Source: Blastomussa wellsi (lineage: Eukaryota; Cnidaria; Anthozoa; Scleractinia; Plerogyridae). Taken from it: DNA of 64,000 nt. Shown here in pieces: positions 43,911-53,166 of this stretch. The notes beneath the pieces were generated by a model. It searched no databases and was not told the origin of the DNA. It saw only the letters and a list, made by a program, of their open reading frames with translations. The stretch covers positions 12,255,900 to 12,319,899 of the forward strand of contig OX393574.1 in the NCBI GenBank assembly GCA_947652115.1, given 5' to 3'. The first letter of the stretch is position 1. Every line of letters begins with the position of its first letter. The translations under genes and the position numbers were made by a program.

Positions 43911-45965
43911 ACGCACTTTTGGTGCCGTGTATAGATGCCGCGAACAACCCAGAAAGAAAAAGCTAACACGATTTTGAAAACATTTTTTTTAATTGGAGTA
44001 TTTCTATACCTTTTCTTTCCACATTTCTATTTGCAAATTTTAAATTATTCAACTTTAAAAAAAAATATGCGGCTTAGGACCGTTTCTATGGAAACGGTCC
44101 GTATGGCAAAATCCTGACCAAGAAAGAGCCAATCAGAACGCTCGGATTTTCCTTGCCATATAATAATGGATATTAACGCTATAGTATGTAAACTGTTTTC
44201 CTTTGTTCGAAACAGGGTATGTGTTTGAGGTCACTTTGGTTCTAACCAGGCTAAGGGGTTCGGACCTCCAGCGGCACCCCTATACCCAAATATGGGTCAA
44301 TCCCCCCCACCCCCCGGATAAATTCTTACGTGAAGTAGACAAAGTTTCGATCTCTAGACTGTTGTTATCTCTCTGTATCCGTTCACACAACAGTGGGCTA
44401 ACAATTTTTTTTTGGCGCTACCAAAATACTCGAAAACTTATGTCTCTACTAAACTTGCAGTTTAATGATCGTGTACGCACTTGAAAACACCAAATTATTC
44501 TATAACCACAGAGTGCCAATCACCTTGAAATCCAAGACTGTCGCGGTTCCGAATCGAGAATCTTTGGGGTTCGCAGTGATCAACCACACGCTCCACACAC
44601 GCTCCAACTTCCAATTTTACGATTACAATGGTCATTGAAGCATGCGGTGAGAACTAGAAATTACAGAAATGTGCGTTACGTGAAGAAACGGCTAAAAAAT
44701 CGAAAGAAAAGAAACACTGAACAAAATGAATAGTGAAAGAAAACTGAGACGAAGCTTACGTTATAATTCCTGACTCCTTTGTGAGAAACCAAAAATAGAT
44801 GTCTCCACTGAATTACAAATATCTCCGTTCTTACAATGTGTCTCTGTACTATCTCCGAGCTAACTCCGTTCTCCTGAGTGCTCTCAAGTTACGTTTACAA
44901 AATTAAAAGGCTAGTGAACAATTAACTGGAACAAAATTAAAAATAAACAAGGGTAACGCAATATCAACGTTCGTGACAAAGACGGATAGACTCTTTGAAA
45001 AGCAACATTAAATCTTTTTGACTGACGTTCCTTTCGTTCAAGGCAGTTTTGACGCTTGACAAAAATTTGTCCTGTTCCGAGGCAGGACGACGGAGCCTTT
45101 GAAGTTTGGTACGGCTTGACAAAATTTGGTAGGCAAAAAAATTCCCGTCCGCACTTGTAAACCGGAACTGATGACATATTTTTTTGCAAAACAAAAGCAG
45201 CCTATGGTTCAACACAAGACCTGTAATACAGCCAAATTTTCTCCATAAAATATAATTATTCCCCACACTACAGCGCTGTGCATATAGTGTTACATGTTTA
45301 CACGTCCATATGCCGTGCGACGGGCATGTCAAATATGCAGTGATTATTTATAATCTCGAAAATTTAAGCCTGACTGTTTCAAATTTGCTAATTATATTTC
45401 TTCTCAATGTTCCTTATTCGAAACAATCCTTTTTTCTTCTCAGTTCATACCTTTGTAAACTATTATTTCCAGACTTCCTTGATTGCAAGGTAATTTTATA
45501 CATTATCCAAGACTACGCATAAATACCGGTAGAAAACTAGAGTGTGCAAGGCGCGTTTCGTGTCAACATGTATTTAAGTGCCATCTCTAAGTTTGTATTC
45601 AAAAGACGCAGTTTTACCCTACGTAAATCGATAATATATTGACTGTTTAATTGAGTCTTGAAAATCAGAAATGTAGATAACTGAACACAAGTGTCCTTCG
45701 CGAGTTTACACGCTTCAACAAGTCTCTTCGTCCTGCGGGTTTGGTTTTTCGTGAAACTCTATGCACAGTGGTTTAGAAAGCAATTTACATTTGCTTAGAT
45801 GAAATATCTTTGAATTTAACTCTGCTTTTTATCCGTGACGCATACAAGAAAAACAAGGTTTGCTTGCAATCGCTGCATGGAAACAAAAGTGGGGTCTGTT
45901 AACTGAGCGTGACAAAATTGGTTTCAAAATAAATCAAGCCAAAGACGGCACAATTTTAAACTTAC
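43911..45965. other. First intron of gene 2, no further exon seen
   Basis: No domain was recognised. A minus-strand frame at 44964-45332 is open for 122 codons but has no family signature and is probably chance. Confidence 0.4.
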
Positions 45966-46056
45966 CTCCACATGAAATAACCATGCACCTTTCTCTGGAA
46001 ATGTTTGAAATATAAATTGCGCATACAAACAGTACAACAGTACCGTTTGTTTTCAT
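45966..46056 (-). CDS. Signal-peptide exon, probable first exon of gene 2
   Basis: The ATG at 46056 encodes MKTNGTVVLFVCAIYISNIS and then RERCMVISCGG, meeting a gtaagt donor in phase 1. Length (91 bp) and phase equal those of the leader exon at 23586-23676. It lies 2.5 kb upstream of the first propeller exon with no other gene between. Confidence 0.65.
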
Positions 46057-46487
46057 ATTTGCTTTTTCACCGGGAACTGGATTTCACATCCGCAAAATAT
46101 GCTGAAATATGATGCTACAATTTACGAGATGTCGCGCGGGTGGGGTGGGGGGACTGTGTTGAGCAGGTTGGAAATTACAATGCGGAAATAACTGATCTAC
46201 CTGAAATCACGTGAAACTGATTGTTTCGAAGATCAATAAGAATATTTTTCCAAGTGAAGTGTTATGGTGGTGAAGTTCAACTGGACGCGTGATTTTTGTG
46301 TGTGACAAGTGAAAGCGGCTCCGCAAATCTTGATCCGGTCTGACATAACGCGTCATCGCCCGTTTAAACTAGGTAGCCATAAATCATGCAATTATTCGGC
46401 CAAAAGGTAGATTTATTTTTGAGGAATAACGGCTATCGTTGGCAAGCGCGGGGCTGGCGAATTATACCATGAGGTTATTAATTCTTG

Positions 46488-47014
46488 GTTTTCACGTGAC
46501 GTCGTAAAATGTTAAAAACAAAATTCGCTGGGCCTGCTTAGTTTTTATTGTCACCACGTGAAAGAAATCCTAAAAATATATCTGTTCACAAGTTTTCAGC
46601 TAAGTAGTACCCTTTATCTTTGAAATACAGCATGTTGAATTTTTGAGATTTCCGCCATACGTGACATCACGATGGCGCCGTGACGAAGCTGTCGTCTTTT
46701 CTAAGTATTAGAAAAGATGTTTATGTGTTTATTCACTAGATCGTGAGGAAAGTGAGTGCCCGATGTTTTCTTTGATTTCCGACCGCCATGGTACTGCCCA
46801 TCAAGCTGGGCACCAACATGGCGTCTTCATACTAAGCTCTATAAATTTGCGTGAAATGCTTTGGCAAATAACTACAGGATGGCGTGCCGCACAGACCTTA
46901 GGCTTGGAGATGTCCTTTATCTATTAATATTTTATAATATTTAAATTTATCAGCTTTTTTCATTGCATGGATCACGTTTCGAGTTTATTTTTTGATGGCG
47001 TGACAGTGAAAACC
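46488..47014. mobile_element. MITE-like element, CACGTGACGTCA family, copy 4
   Basis: The ends GGTTTTCACGTGACGTC and GTGACAGTGAAAACC are inverted. The interior foldback around CGCCATGGTACTGCCCATC and GGGCACCAACATGGCG is shared with other copies. Confidence 0.6.
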
Positions 47015-47631
47015 ACTGAGCTATAATCTGGAAGGAAGGAATGAGTTCTTCCTCCAAATATTCTTCAAGGTTGGGGTTAAATTTGCGCTCTTCAGCCCAG
47101 CTGCGCCGTAAATGTATCTAGGTTTGTCCGATTTTCTTTGTATTTTTTGTTTTTTGCTGTTTCTTTAAGTTTTTGAAACTTGTCCTCATTAGCGAAAACA
47201 AAACGACTGTCGGCCATTTTGTCTCTCCCAGTAGTAAAGCCGGAAGTTAATGATTACCACCTGATCATCACCGTTTTAGTTTTTTGTTTTTAAAGCTCCC
47301 ACCGGCAAAAACAGCCAGTTTGCGCATCGCTTCCTATCGCAGAAGTCGAGATTTCGAAATGTCTGAAGACTGGCTTGTCGGAGCTGAGTCGTCCGCGAGG
47401 GAAGCGAAATCTCGTCTTCAGCAAATGAGGAAGCGAATATGCAAACAAAACTTCGCCGTTGGGAGCTTTAAAACAGGAAACTAAAACGCTGAATGATCAG
47501 GTTGTATTCATTAACTTCCGGCTTTACTACTTAAGGAAGGACAAGCCCCTGGCCGTTGGCTGTTCGGGTAATGAATACCATCTGATCATCACCGTTTTAG
47601 TTTCCTGTTTTAAAGCTCCCAACGGCAAAAA

Positions 47632-48617
47632 TAGGAGATCTGATTTATGAAGACAATAAGCTTCTAACTCATCATCTTCGAGAATTGAATATTTCACCGT
47701 TAGATGCTTTCAGACTTACCTGTGTAATTGATGCTCTCCCAACTGAATGGCGCGCTCTTCTAAAAACATGTAGTCATTCTGTCATCGAGCCTTTCAACTT
47801 ACAAAATCAAGTTCAGCTACACTTAAATGGTAAAAATGTCTTACTCCACAAAGCCGAATCAAAGCTTATTTATAAGGAATTTCGTAATAGAACCATTACT
47901 CCTCCAACAGCTCAACTCAAATACAACGCTCAATTCGCATCCGATGAACTAGATTGGAAAAAAATATACAGCCTACCACATCGTGTTGCATTGGACGCAA
48001 AATCACGGGCATTTCAATATAAACTACTAAACAGATGTCTTGCCACAAATGTCCTCCTCAGCAAAATTGGAATAAGTCCATCTCCAGCTTGCTCCTTTTG
48101 TGGAGAAGCAGACGAATCTCTTGAACATCTTTTTATATCTTGCCACTACACTAAGAATTTTTGGGCGGAAGTTATAAAATGGATGGACAACCAAGGCATT
48201 AGAATCGAACCTCTATCTAATAAAGATATAATGTTTGGTATAATGGATTGTAATAGAGACTTATTTGTAAACCATATCTTGTTGATTGCAAAAAAGTACA
48301 TTTATTCCTGCAGATGTAACAAAACTAAACCATCCATTATGGTATTAATCGCTAGGATAAAAATGATTCACCAGCTTGAAACGATGGTTGCCAAATCGCG
48401 TAACAAGTTGTCCTTCCATTTGAAAAAGTGGGGCAAGTTCACTGATACTGGTATAAATACTGCAGTGCACTCGTAGCTAAGTGTTTAAAAATGAATGTGT
48501 GTAACACGTGTAAAGAGGTCTACCGTGTATGTGTTTTGTATCTTCATGTATTTGTTAGTGTATTTAACGTTTCAAGATGAATAAAAACAATAAAATACAA
48601 AAAAAAAAAAAAAAAAA
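47632..48617 (+). mobile_element. 5'-truncated LINE inserted in the Polinton left repeat
   Basis: A single frame is open from 47634 to TAG 48474-48476, ~280 codons without a native start. It shows the C-terminal part of a non-LTR retrotransposon ORF2: DAKSRAFQYKLLNRCLATN followed by the zf-RVT motif CSFCGEADESLEHLFISCH and a FW. A 3' UTR and a ~19-base poly(A) (48599-48617) follow. It interrupts the palindrome within GGCAAAAAACAGCC, so any target duplication is hidden in the A-run. The clean frame and tail suggest a fairly recent insertion. Confidence 0.85.
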
Positions 48618-48867
48618 CAGCCAGTTTGCGCATCGCTTCCTATCGCTGAAGTCGAGATTTCGAAATGTCTGGAAGACTCAGCTCCGACTTGTCGAGCTGA
48701 ATCGCCCACGGGGGAAGCGAAATCTCGATTCAACAAATGAGGAAGCAAATGTGCAAACAAAACTTCGCCGTTGGGAGCTTTAAAACGGGAAACTAAAACG
48801 CTGAATGATCAGGTTGTATTCATTAACTTCCGGCTTTACTACTTAAGGAAGGACAAGCCCCTGGCCG

Positions 48868-49171
48868 TTGGCTGTTCGGGTAATTAGAAAGACGCGGCAC
48901 CATGTAAACAGCACATACTGCGTATGGTTAATGCGTAATCGGAAAGAGAATTGTGGTAAAAAGTGTGTCGGAGTATATTGTGGGCAGCATAACTCTCAGC
49001 CCAAAAGAGGAATGAAAAGGCCCGCACCATGCCGCAAGCCGCGTTTTGTGTGATTACTGTCTATGTCTTTCTTGCGGCGGGAGCACGCTTAAACAGCGTC
49101 TAATTCGCAAACAAAAAAAGGCAAAGAAAAATGTTGAACGTGTTTTGCACGAGCTGATGTCAACCAATTAG
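48868..49171 (+). pseudogene. Left-repeat copy of the terminal-repeat Cys-rich gene (broken)
   Basis: It mirrors the intact gene at 59220-59501. It has lost the segment that holds the start codon (ATG and flanks) and has a small deletion after AAPC/CRKP that shifts the frame, removing the second Cys pair. The downstream KQKKAKKN... end is still readable in another frame. Confidence 0.75.
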
Positions 49172-49317
49172 AGATCTGCATACTTGTCATTATATCAAAG
49201 GCAACTCAATTAGAGATTTGCCTACTTGTTATTAAAAACAACTCAATTAGAGATTTGCATCCTTGTTATTATATCAAAGGCAACTCAATTAGAGATTTGT
49301 ATACTTGTTATTAAAAG
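49161..49317. repeat. Four-unit tandem array beside the left repeat
   Basis: Units of 41, 37, 42 and 37 bp start at 49161, 49202, 49239 and 49281, each beginning CAA(C/CT)CAATTAGAGAT and containing TACTTGTTATT. Long and short units alternate (ATATCAAAGG versus AAAAR end). Only the first CAACCAATTAGAGAT belongs to the inverted repeat, so the array grew from its inner edge. Confidence 0.85.
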
Positions 49318-49349
49318 CAACGCAATTATTTTCTCGCACATTATTGCCG

Positions 49350-49613
49350 ATGGCTGCAAAGGAAAATGGTCCAGCAACGTGGCAGAATTTGGAACAAGAA
49401 CTAGCGGAAATTGATTTAGAAACATTTGAAAAAATTATAGAACAAATACAAGCAGAAATTCGGAATGTGTTTGATAAGCGCATACCCCTGGAAGACCAAG
49501 AGCGTCAAATCAAACCTCTACTTCCAAAACCATACCAACCAAGAGCGCCCCCAAGGCAAAAAAGGGGGGCAAGAAAAATGGATAGCACCCTGAAGATGTT
49601 TGATCCACATTGA
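49350..49613 (+). CDS. Small acidic Polinton ORF, function unknown
   Basis: From ATG 49350 (CCGATGG context) there are 87 codons. The first half is acidic and helical (WQNLEQELAEIDLETFEKIIEQ) and the second is Pro- and Arg-rich (PKPYQPRAPPRQKRGARK). It ends exactly where the PolB remnant begins in another frame. It may be an independent small protein or the surviving N-terminus of the polymerase gene after a deletion. I do not recognise the family. Confidence 0.5.
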   Translation: MAAKENGPATWQNLEQELAEIDLETFEKIIEQIQAEIRNVFDKRIPLEDQERQIKPLLPKPYQPRAPPRQKRGARKMDSTLKMFDPH

Positions 49614-51190
49614 AAATTCACATTCACCACGCAATGTGTGGACACGGAGCTGAGAGGTGGGTTAGGCGGGTACCTGTCGACGGGTACAACCATGAAACAA
49701 AGACCGTATTTCAATATCACGGCTGCCACTGGCACGGGTGCCGAAAATGTTTCCCGCACGATCGCGACAAAATCATAACCCATTACGACCAAACACGCCA
49801 AGATAGGTTCATGGCCACGCAGAGGCGCACAATAGCGCTCCGGAAGGCCGGCTACCGCGTTATCGAGGCTTGGGCGTGTGAAGTTGGGGAAATCGACGCC
49901 GAACCCCCGCAGACCAAAACAGAAAGCTACCCGCACGCGATCTTGTACGATTTCGAGGCGTACGGCGACAATAATCAGCGGAAGGAGCCCACGTCCATGC
50001 TCACGATCGAGAACGCGCACGTGCCAATCTCGGTGAGCATCGGTGACACTCTCTCGAGAGAGCCCACCCACATCTGCGAAAGAGACCCCGCTGAGCTGGT
50101 TCGCAAGTTTATGGAAGAGCTGGAGAGACGCGGAAAAAACATCCGGGCCCAAGTAAGGGCGCAGTTTGTGCCAGAAGACGTGAGCCTGCTTCCGAAAGCG
50201 CAGTGGCGAAAAATTGATGAATGGTGCAACCGGGTTCAACTCGGACAGTTACGATCTAAACCTGATCAAAAGCCCCTTTGCGGAGCAGCTAGCCGACACA
50301 ACCGGCAAAGTCAGAGTGGCAAAAAAAGGAAACAAGATAATGTTCTTGCTCACCTTGGGCTTCCGTTTCCTTGACATAATAAACTATCTTGGCCCGGGGA
50401 CCAGCTACGAAAAGTGGGTCCGAGCCTACGAATGTACATCAGAGAAATCGTGGTTTCCGTACGAGTGGTTCGATTCGCCCCAAAAGCTCGACTATCCAGG
50501 GCTCCCAGACTATCCAGCGTGGTACTCACACCTGAAGGGCGACCACGTGCTCACTAGAGATGAATGGGAGGGGTGTAAGCGCCTGTTCAAAGGAAAGGGC
50601 ATGTGCACCTTCGCGGACTGGCTGCGCTACTACAACAATCTCGACGTGGCACCTGGCCTTGAGGCTTGAAAAGGCCTTGGAAAGATGCGGGCCTTCTACA
50701 CCGAAAAAGGAATCGACATCTTGAAAGACGCGGTCAGTGTCCCGGGGGTGAGTTTGCATTACTTACTCTGGGGAACGGTCGAGAAAGGTGCGGAGCTTTA
50801 CAGTCCAGGGAAAGGAGCGTACGAGATGTTGAGAGGAGCTGTGGTCGGAGGCCCGAGCCTCGTGTTCACGCGTTACCACGACGTCGGGGTGACAAAGATA
50901 AGATCGCACCAATTCGAAGACTCCCGTCTTTGCAAAAAGATCTTGGGTTACGACGCCAATGCCCTCTATCTTTCAACCATGCTCAGAGAAATGCCTTGCG
51001 GGAAGGAAAGGGTCGCCCACTACGCCGAAGACGACGACTCCCAAGCGGAGGTTGTGGTGCCAGAGCTAACGCGCAGGCTCAAAGAAGGAAAATGGTTCGG
51101 ATTTGCCGAAGTTGATATAGAGATTCCGGAGCCCTTGCGCCCAAAGTTTGAGGAAATGTTCCCGTTCTTCTTTAACAAAAAGAGACGGGA
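49610..51190 (+). pseudogene. polB: Family-B DNA polymerase (protein-primed, DNA_pol_B_2 type), truncated and frameshifted
   Basis: Three consecutive segments are visible. Segment 1 (to ~50225) has VDGYNHETKTVFQYHGCHWHGC, quoted here only as VDGY...FQYHGCHWHGC, a hallmark of Polinton PolB, and ILYDFEAYG, the Exo I acidic pair. Segment 2 (from ~50228, other frame) has GFNSDSYDLNLIK, the Exo II region, and FLDIINYL. A TGA or compensating indels at ~50655-50690 precede segment 3, with GVSLHYLL and YDANALYL, polymerase motif A. After EMFPFFFNKK at ~51185 the homology ends: motif B and the YxDTDS motif C are absent, as is most of the N-terminus. In a complete element this enzyme replicates the genome from a terminal protein. 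Here it cannot be active. Confidence 0.88.
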
Positions 51191-51214
51191 AAAAACTCGT
51201 GGGCGCCCTGTCCG

Positions 51215-51372
51215 CAGAGAGACTGGTATATCTGCCAGATGGTTTGCTTGACCAGCCACTTTTTTGCAGTGTCTTCTGGCACCTTGGCGGCCTCGGATAA
51301 TTTTTTGATAGCGGCAAGACCTTTCCAATATCCCCCCTGGCCGTAGTATATCTTTGCGAGTTTGGCATCCAT
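51215..51372 (-). pseudogene. Integrase N-terminal fragment
   Basis: The ATG at 51372 starts MDAKLAKIYYGQGGYWKGL, followed by AIKKLSEAAKVPEDTAKKWL and WQIY, which matches the N-terminal region that precedes the rve catalytic core in Polinton integrases. It faces the polymerase and stops after ~50 codons at the deletion junction (~51190-51225), so the DDE core and chromodomain are missing. A TATATAAAAG box sits just upstream of the start. Confidence 0.65.
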
Positions 51373-51393
51373 CACGCTATATAAAAGAAAAGT

Positions 51394-51819
51394 TTAAAGG
51401 AACCGGAAGGCTGCGTAGCCCAGAGCGAGCGCCCCGGCGCCCACGAACACGAGTTCACCCCTTTTCTGCTGCTCGCTTGGCGGATAGAAATCAGAGAACT
51501 TGGGCTCTTTGGGAGGTGCCATCCGTTCTTCAGGGTGCGCCTGATTGTAGAGTTTGAAGGCGTAGTCAGTGTTGGTGAAGTTCTGCTTGTCCTCCTCCTT
51601 TATTTGCGCGTTTGTCGCAATCCAGTCGAGAAGTTTGGTGCGCTCACGTGCGTATTTTGCGTACGCAGCTTGGTACGCCTCGAGAGCTTTATCATGGCGC
51701 CCTTTTTCTTCTAGCGCTGCTTTGTCACCGCCCCCAAAAGCCCTCGCGAGATAATTACCACCGATGAAAGCCGCTGCGTTCAACACAGCCCGGCCAACCA
51801 TAATCGCGACACTTGCCAT
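51394..51819 (-). CDS. Polinton accessory membrane protein, 141 aa
   Basis: This is an intact frame with ATG 51819 in a good context. It has a hydrophobic N-terminal stretch (VGRAVLNAAAFIGGNYLA), a helical charged middle (residues ~35-75) and a C-terminal hydrophobic helix (VFVGAGALALGYAAFRFL) that ends the protein. It lies in the late gene cluster between the integrase remnant and another small membrane protein. The role is unknown: a tail-anchored virion or inner-membrane protein is possible. TATATATATAAG precedes the start closely. Confidence 0.7.
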   Translation of the reverse strand: MASVAIMVGRAVLNAAAFIGGNYLARAFGGGDKAALEEKGRHDKALEAYQAAYAKYARERTKLLDWIATNAQIKEEDKQNFTNTDYAFKLYNQAHPEERMAPPKEPKFSDFYPPSEQQKRGELVFVGAGALALGYAAFRFL

Positions 51820-51844
51820 TTTTTCTTATATATATATTTTCAAA

Positions 51845-52066
51845 TTAGGCGTTGGTGGGAAGGATTTTCTGGTCCTCCAGGTACTTTTTGAGCGCAACGC
51901 TCCCCGCCATTACAGCTGTGAACATTGCGTATTTTTCGATAGAATTAGAAGGGTCACCTGTAAAACTTTTCTTGAACGTTTTTTTGGCCACCCAGCCTAT
52001 GCCAGCAGCGAGGCCGGTAAGGGTGGCGGCATCCATGACGGTTTTGACGAGCTTGTTGTCGGACAT
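51845..52066 (-). CDS. Polinton small membrane protein, 73 aa
   Basis: This is an intact frame from ATG 52066. Two short hydrophobic stretches (AATLTGLAAGIGWVA and FTAVMAGSVALKKYL) are separated by a basic loop (KKTFKKSFTG). It is tightly packed with neighbours on the same strand. No family was recognised. Confidence 0.65.
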   Translation of the reverse strand: MSDNKLVKTVMDAATLTGLAAGIGWVAKKTFKKSFTGDPSNSIEKYAMFTAVMAGSVALKKYLEDQKILPTNA

Positions 52067-52105
52067 GTTGGTTATAGATAGAAGAGAAAAATATTTAAAT
52101 TTAAA

Positions 52106-52552
52106 TTATACACTCGCCAACATTGATTTCATTATCTTTTTTAGATCTTCTTTTGTATACTCGTCTTCCTTTTTTATTATTGTTCTTATTATGTTGCCGG
52201 CCAGGTTGGAGAGCTCTTTGTTGATGATGTAGTCGTTTCTGAGTTCTTTTTGATAAGCATCGATGTCATCTAAAATGAAGCTGTCGATCAAGCTGTCAGT
52301 TGTCTTTGAGCCCACGTAGGTCCACCGTTTGGTGTATTTCTCAACATCTTTGTCGCTCAGGCGTTTCACCTGCTCGTGTGTTAACTGCACTCCGATGGCC
52401 TCTTTGGCTTTTCCTGTCGACACCAGCGCAGCCAGCTGCTCACGAAGAGCAGGAATGTCAGGCGCGGAGCCTGCCACAACAACAGCTGGCCCGCTCGACG
52501 GCTCGGCTTCCAGCAGGTTCATAACATCTGCGATCGCAAGCTCTTCTGCCAT
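52106..52552 (-). CDS. Polinton accessory protein, 148 aa
   Basis: The internal ATG at 52552 is preferred over 52579 because it has an AAAATGGC context and a TATATAAAA box just upstream. The N-terminus is acidic/Ala-rich (AIADVMNLLEAEPS), followed by PDIPALREQLAALVSTGKA, then a charged helical C-terminus with no membrane segment. It lies directly downstream of the packaging ATPase. Function unknown. Confidence 0.65.
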   Translation of the reverse strand: MAEELAIADVMNLLEAEPSSGPAVVVAGSAPDIPALREQLAALVSTGKAKEAIGVQLTHEQVKRLSDKDVEKYTKRWTYVGSKTTDSLIDSFILDDIDAYQKELRNDYIINKELSNLAGNIIRTIIKKEDEYTKEDLKKIMKSMLASV

Positions 52553-52575
52553 TTTTATATACAACTTTAATTTTT

Positions 52576-53159
52576 TCAATTCAAAATAACTCCGTAGGGG
52601 TGCCGAAGCGAGAACACGAGATGAGCGAACTTTCGAGCTTTAAGCTTTGAAATAAGACCTTTGTACTCATCCTGGGAGAGTTCCCCGGCGTAATCATCAA
52701 AGATGGCTTTCGTGGTCTTGGCCGCGGGGGGGTGTAAAAGAGAACGACCGCCGCCACGTTCTCCGTTATGCTGGTCATCTTCTGTGTCAGCACCCAAACG
52801 CTGATGCCAATATGTCGAGCAGAAAAAGCAAGATTTACCAGCTGGCCTGTGCGTCCTTTCACATCTTTCGAGGCTGCACAGTCATCCAGGATTATGAGCG
52901 TGTTGGTGCCCTCGAAAAGCAAGGAGACGAGCTTCAACCAAATTTCCACCCCGTGTTGCGCGCATATTATCACAAACATTCGTGGATCATCTTCACCAAT
53001 TCGGTGGTAGGTTTTGTTGTGCGCGAATGTTGGGCAGATCAACACGATGTTGTCGAACTTGCCACGAAAAGGGCCATAGATCTGGTCCACCACAAACTGC
53101 GATTTGCCTGAATTCTTCGGACCCACAATGAGAGCGTTGAACGGGATGTTGTGGTTCAT
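52576..53159 (-). pseudogene. FtsK/HerA-type genome-packaging ATPase, one frameshift
   Basis: The ATG at 53159 starts the first segment, with Walker A GPKNSGKS (residues 13-20) and Walker B LIILDDC (residues 88-94), then SARHIGISVWVLTQ, a sensor-like region. The frame breaks at a seven-G run near 52727-52733, and the C-terminus (FDDYAGELSQDEYKGLI...RHPYGVIL) continues in another frame to about 52576. In related viruses this enzyme pumps DNA into the capsid. The single indel in a homopolymer could be a recent mutation or an assembly error. Confidence 0.85.
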
Positions 53160-53166
53160 TTCTATA

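Larger units (their letters stand above)
47230..49175. repeat. Left terminal complex of the Polinton
   Basis: Order: a 302-bp palindrome (47230-47531), a ~36-bp spacer, a second copy of the palindrome lacking its first ~18 bp (from 47568) split by a LINE, the same spacer again, and the terminal-repeat gene. The right end has only one palindrome, so the left end gained a tandem duplication, apparently joined at a TAAT microhomology. Homology with the right repeat ends at about 49175. Confidence 0.8.

Noticed and set aside
44964..45332. 122-codon minus-strand frame in the first intron of gene 2
   Set aside because: No recognisable domain and no matching splice phase with the flanking exons; treated as chance.
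48868..49053. Left-repeat frame as a functional gene
   Set aside because: The frame begins at TTG, lacks the ATG segment of the right copy and ends early by frameshift.
49505..50239. 244-codon minus-strand frame opposite PolB
   Set aside because: It overlaps the plus-strand PolB exonuclease signatures; it is open only because of the GC-richer coding composition.
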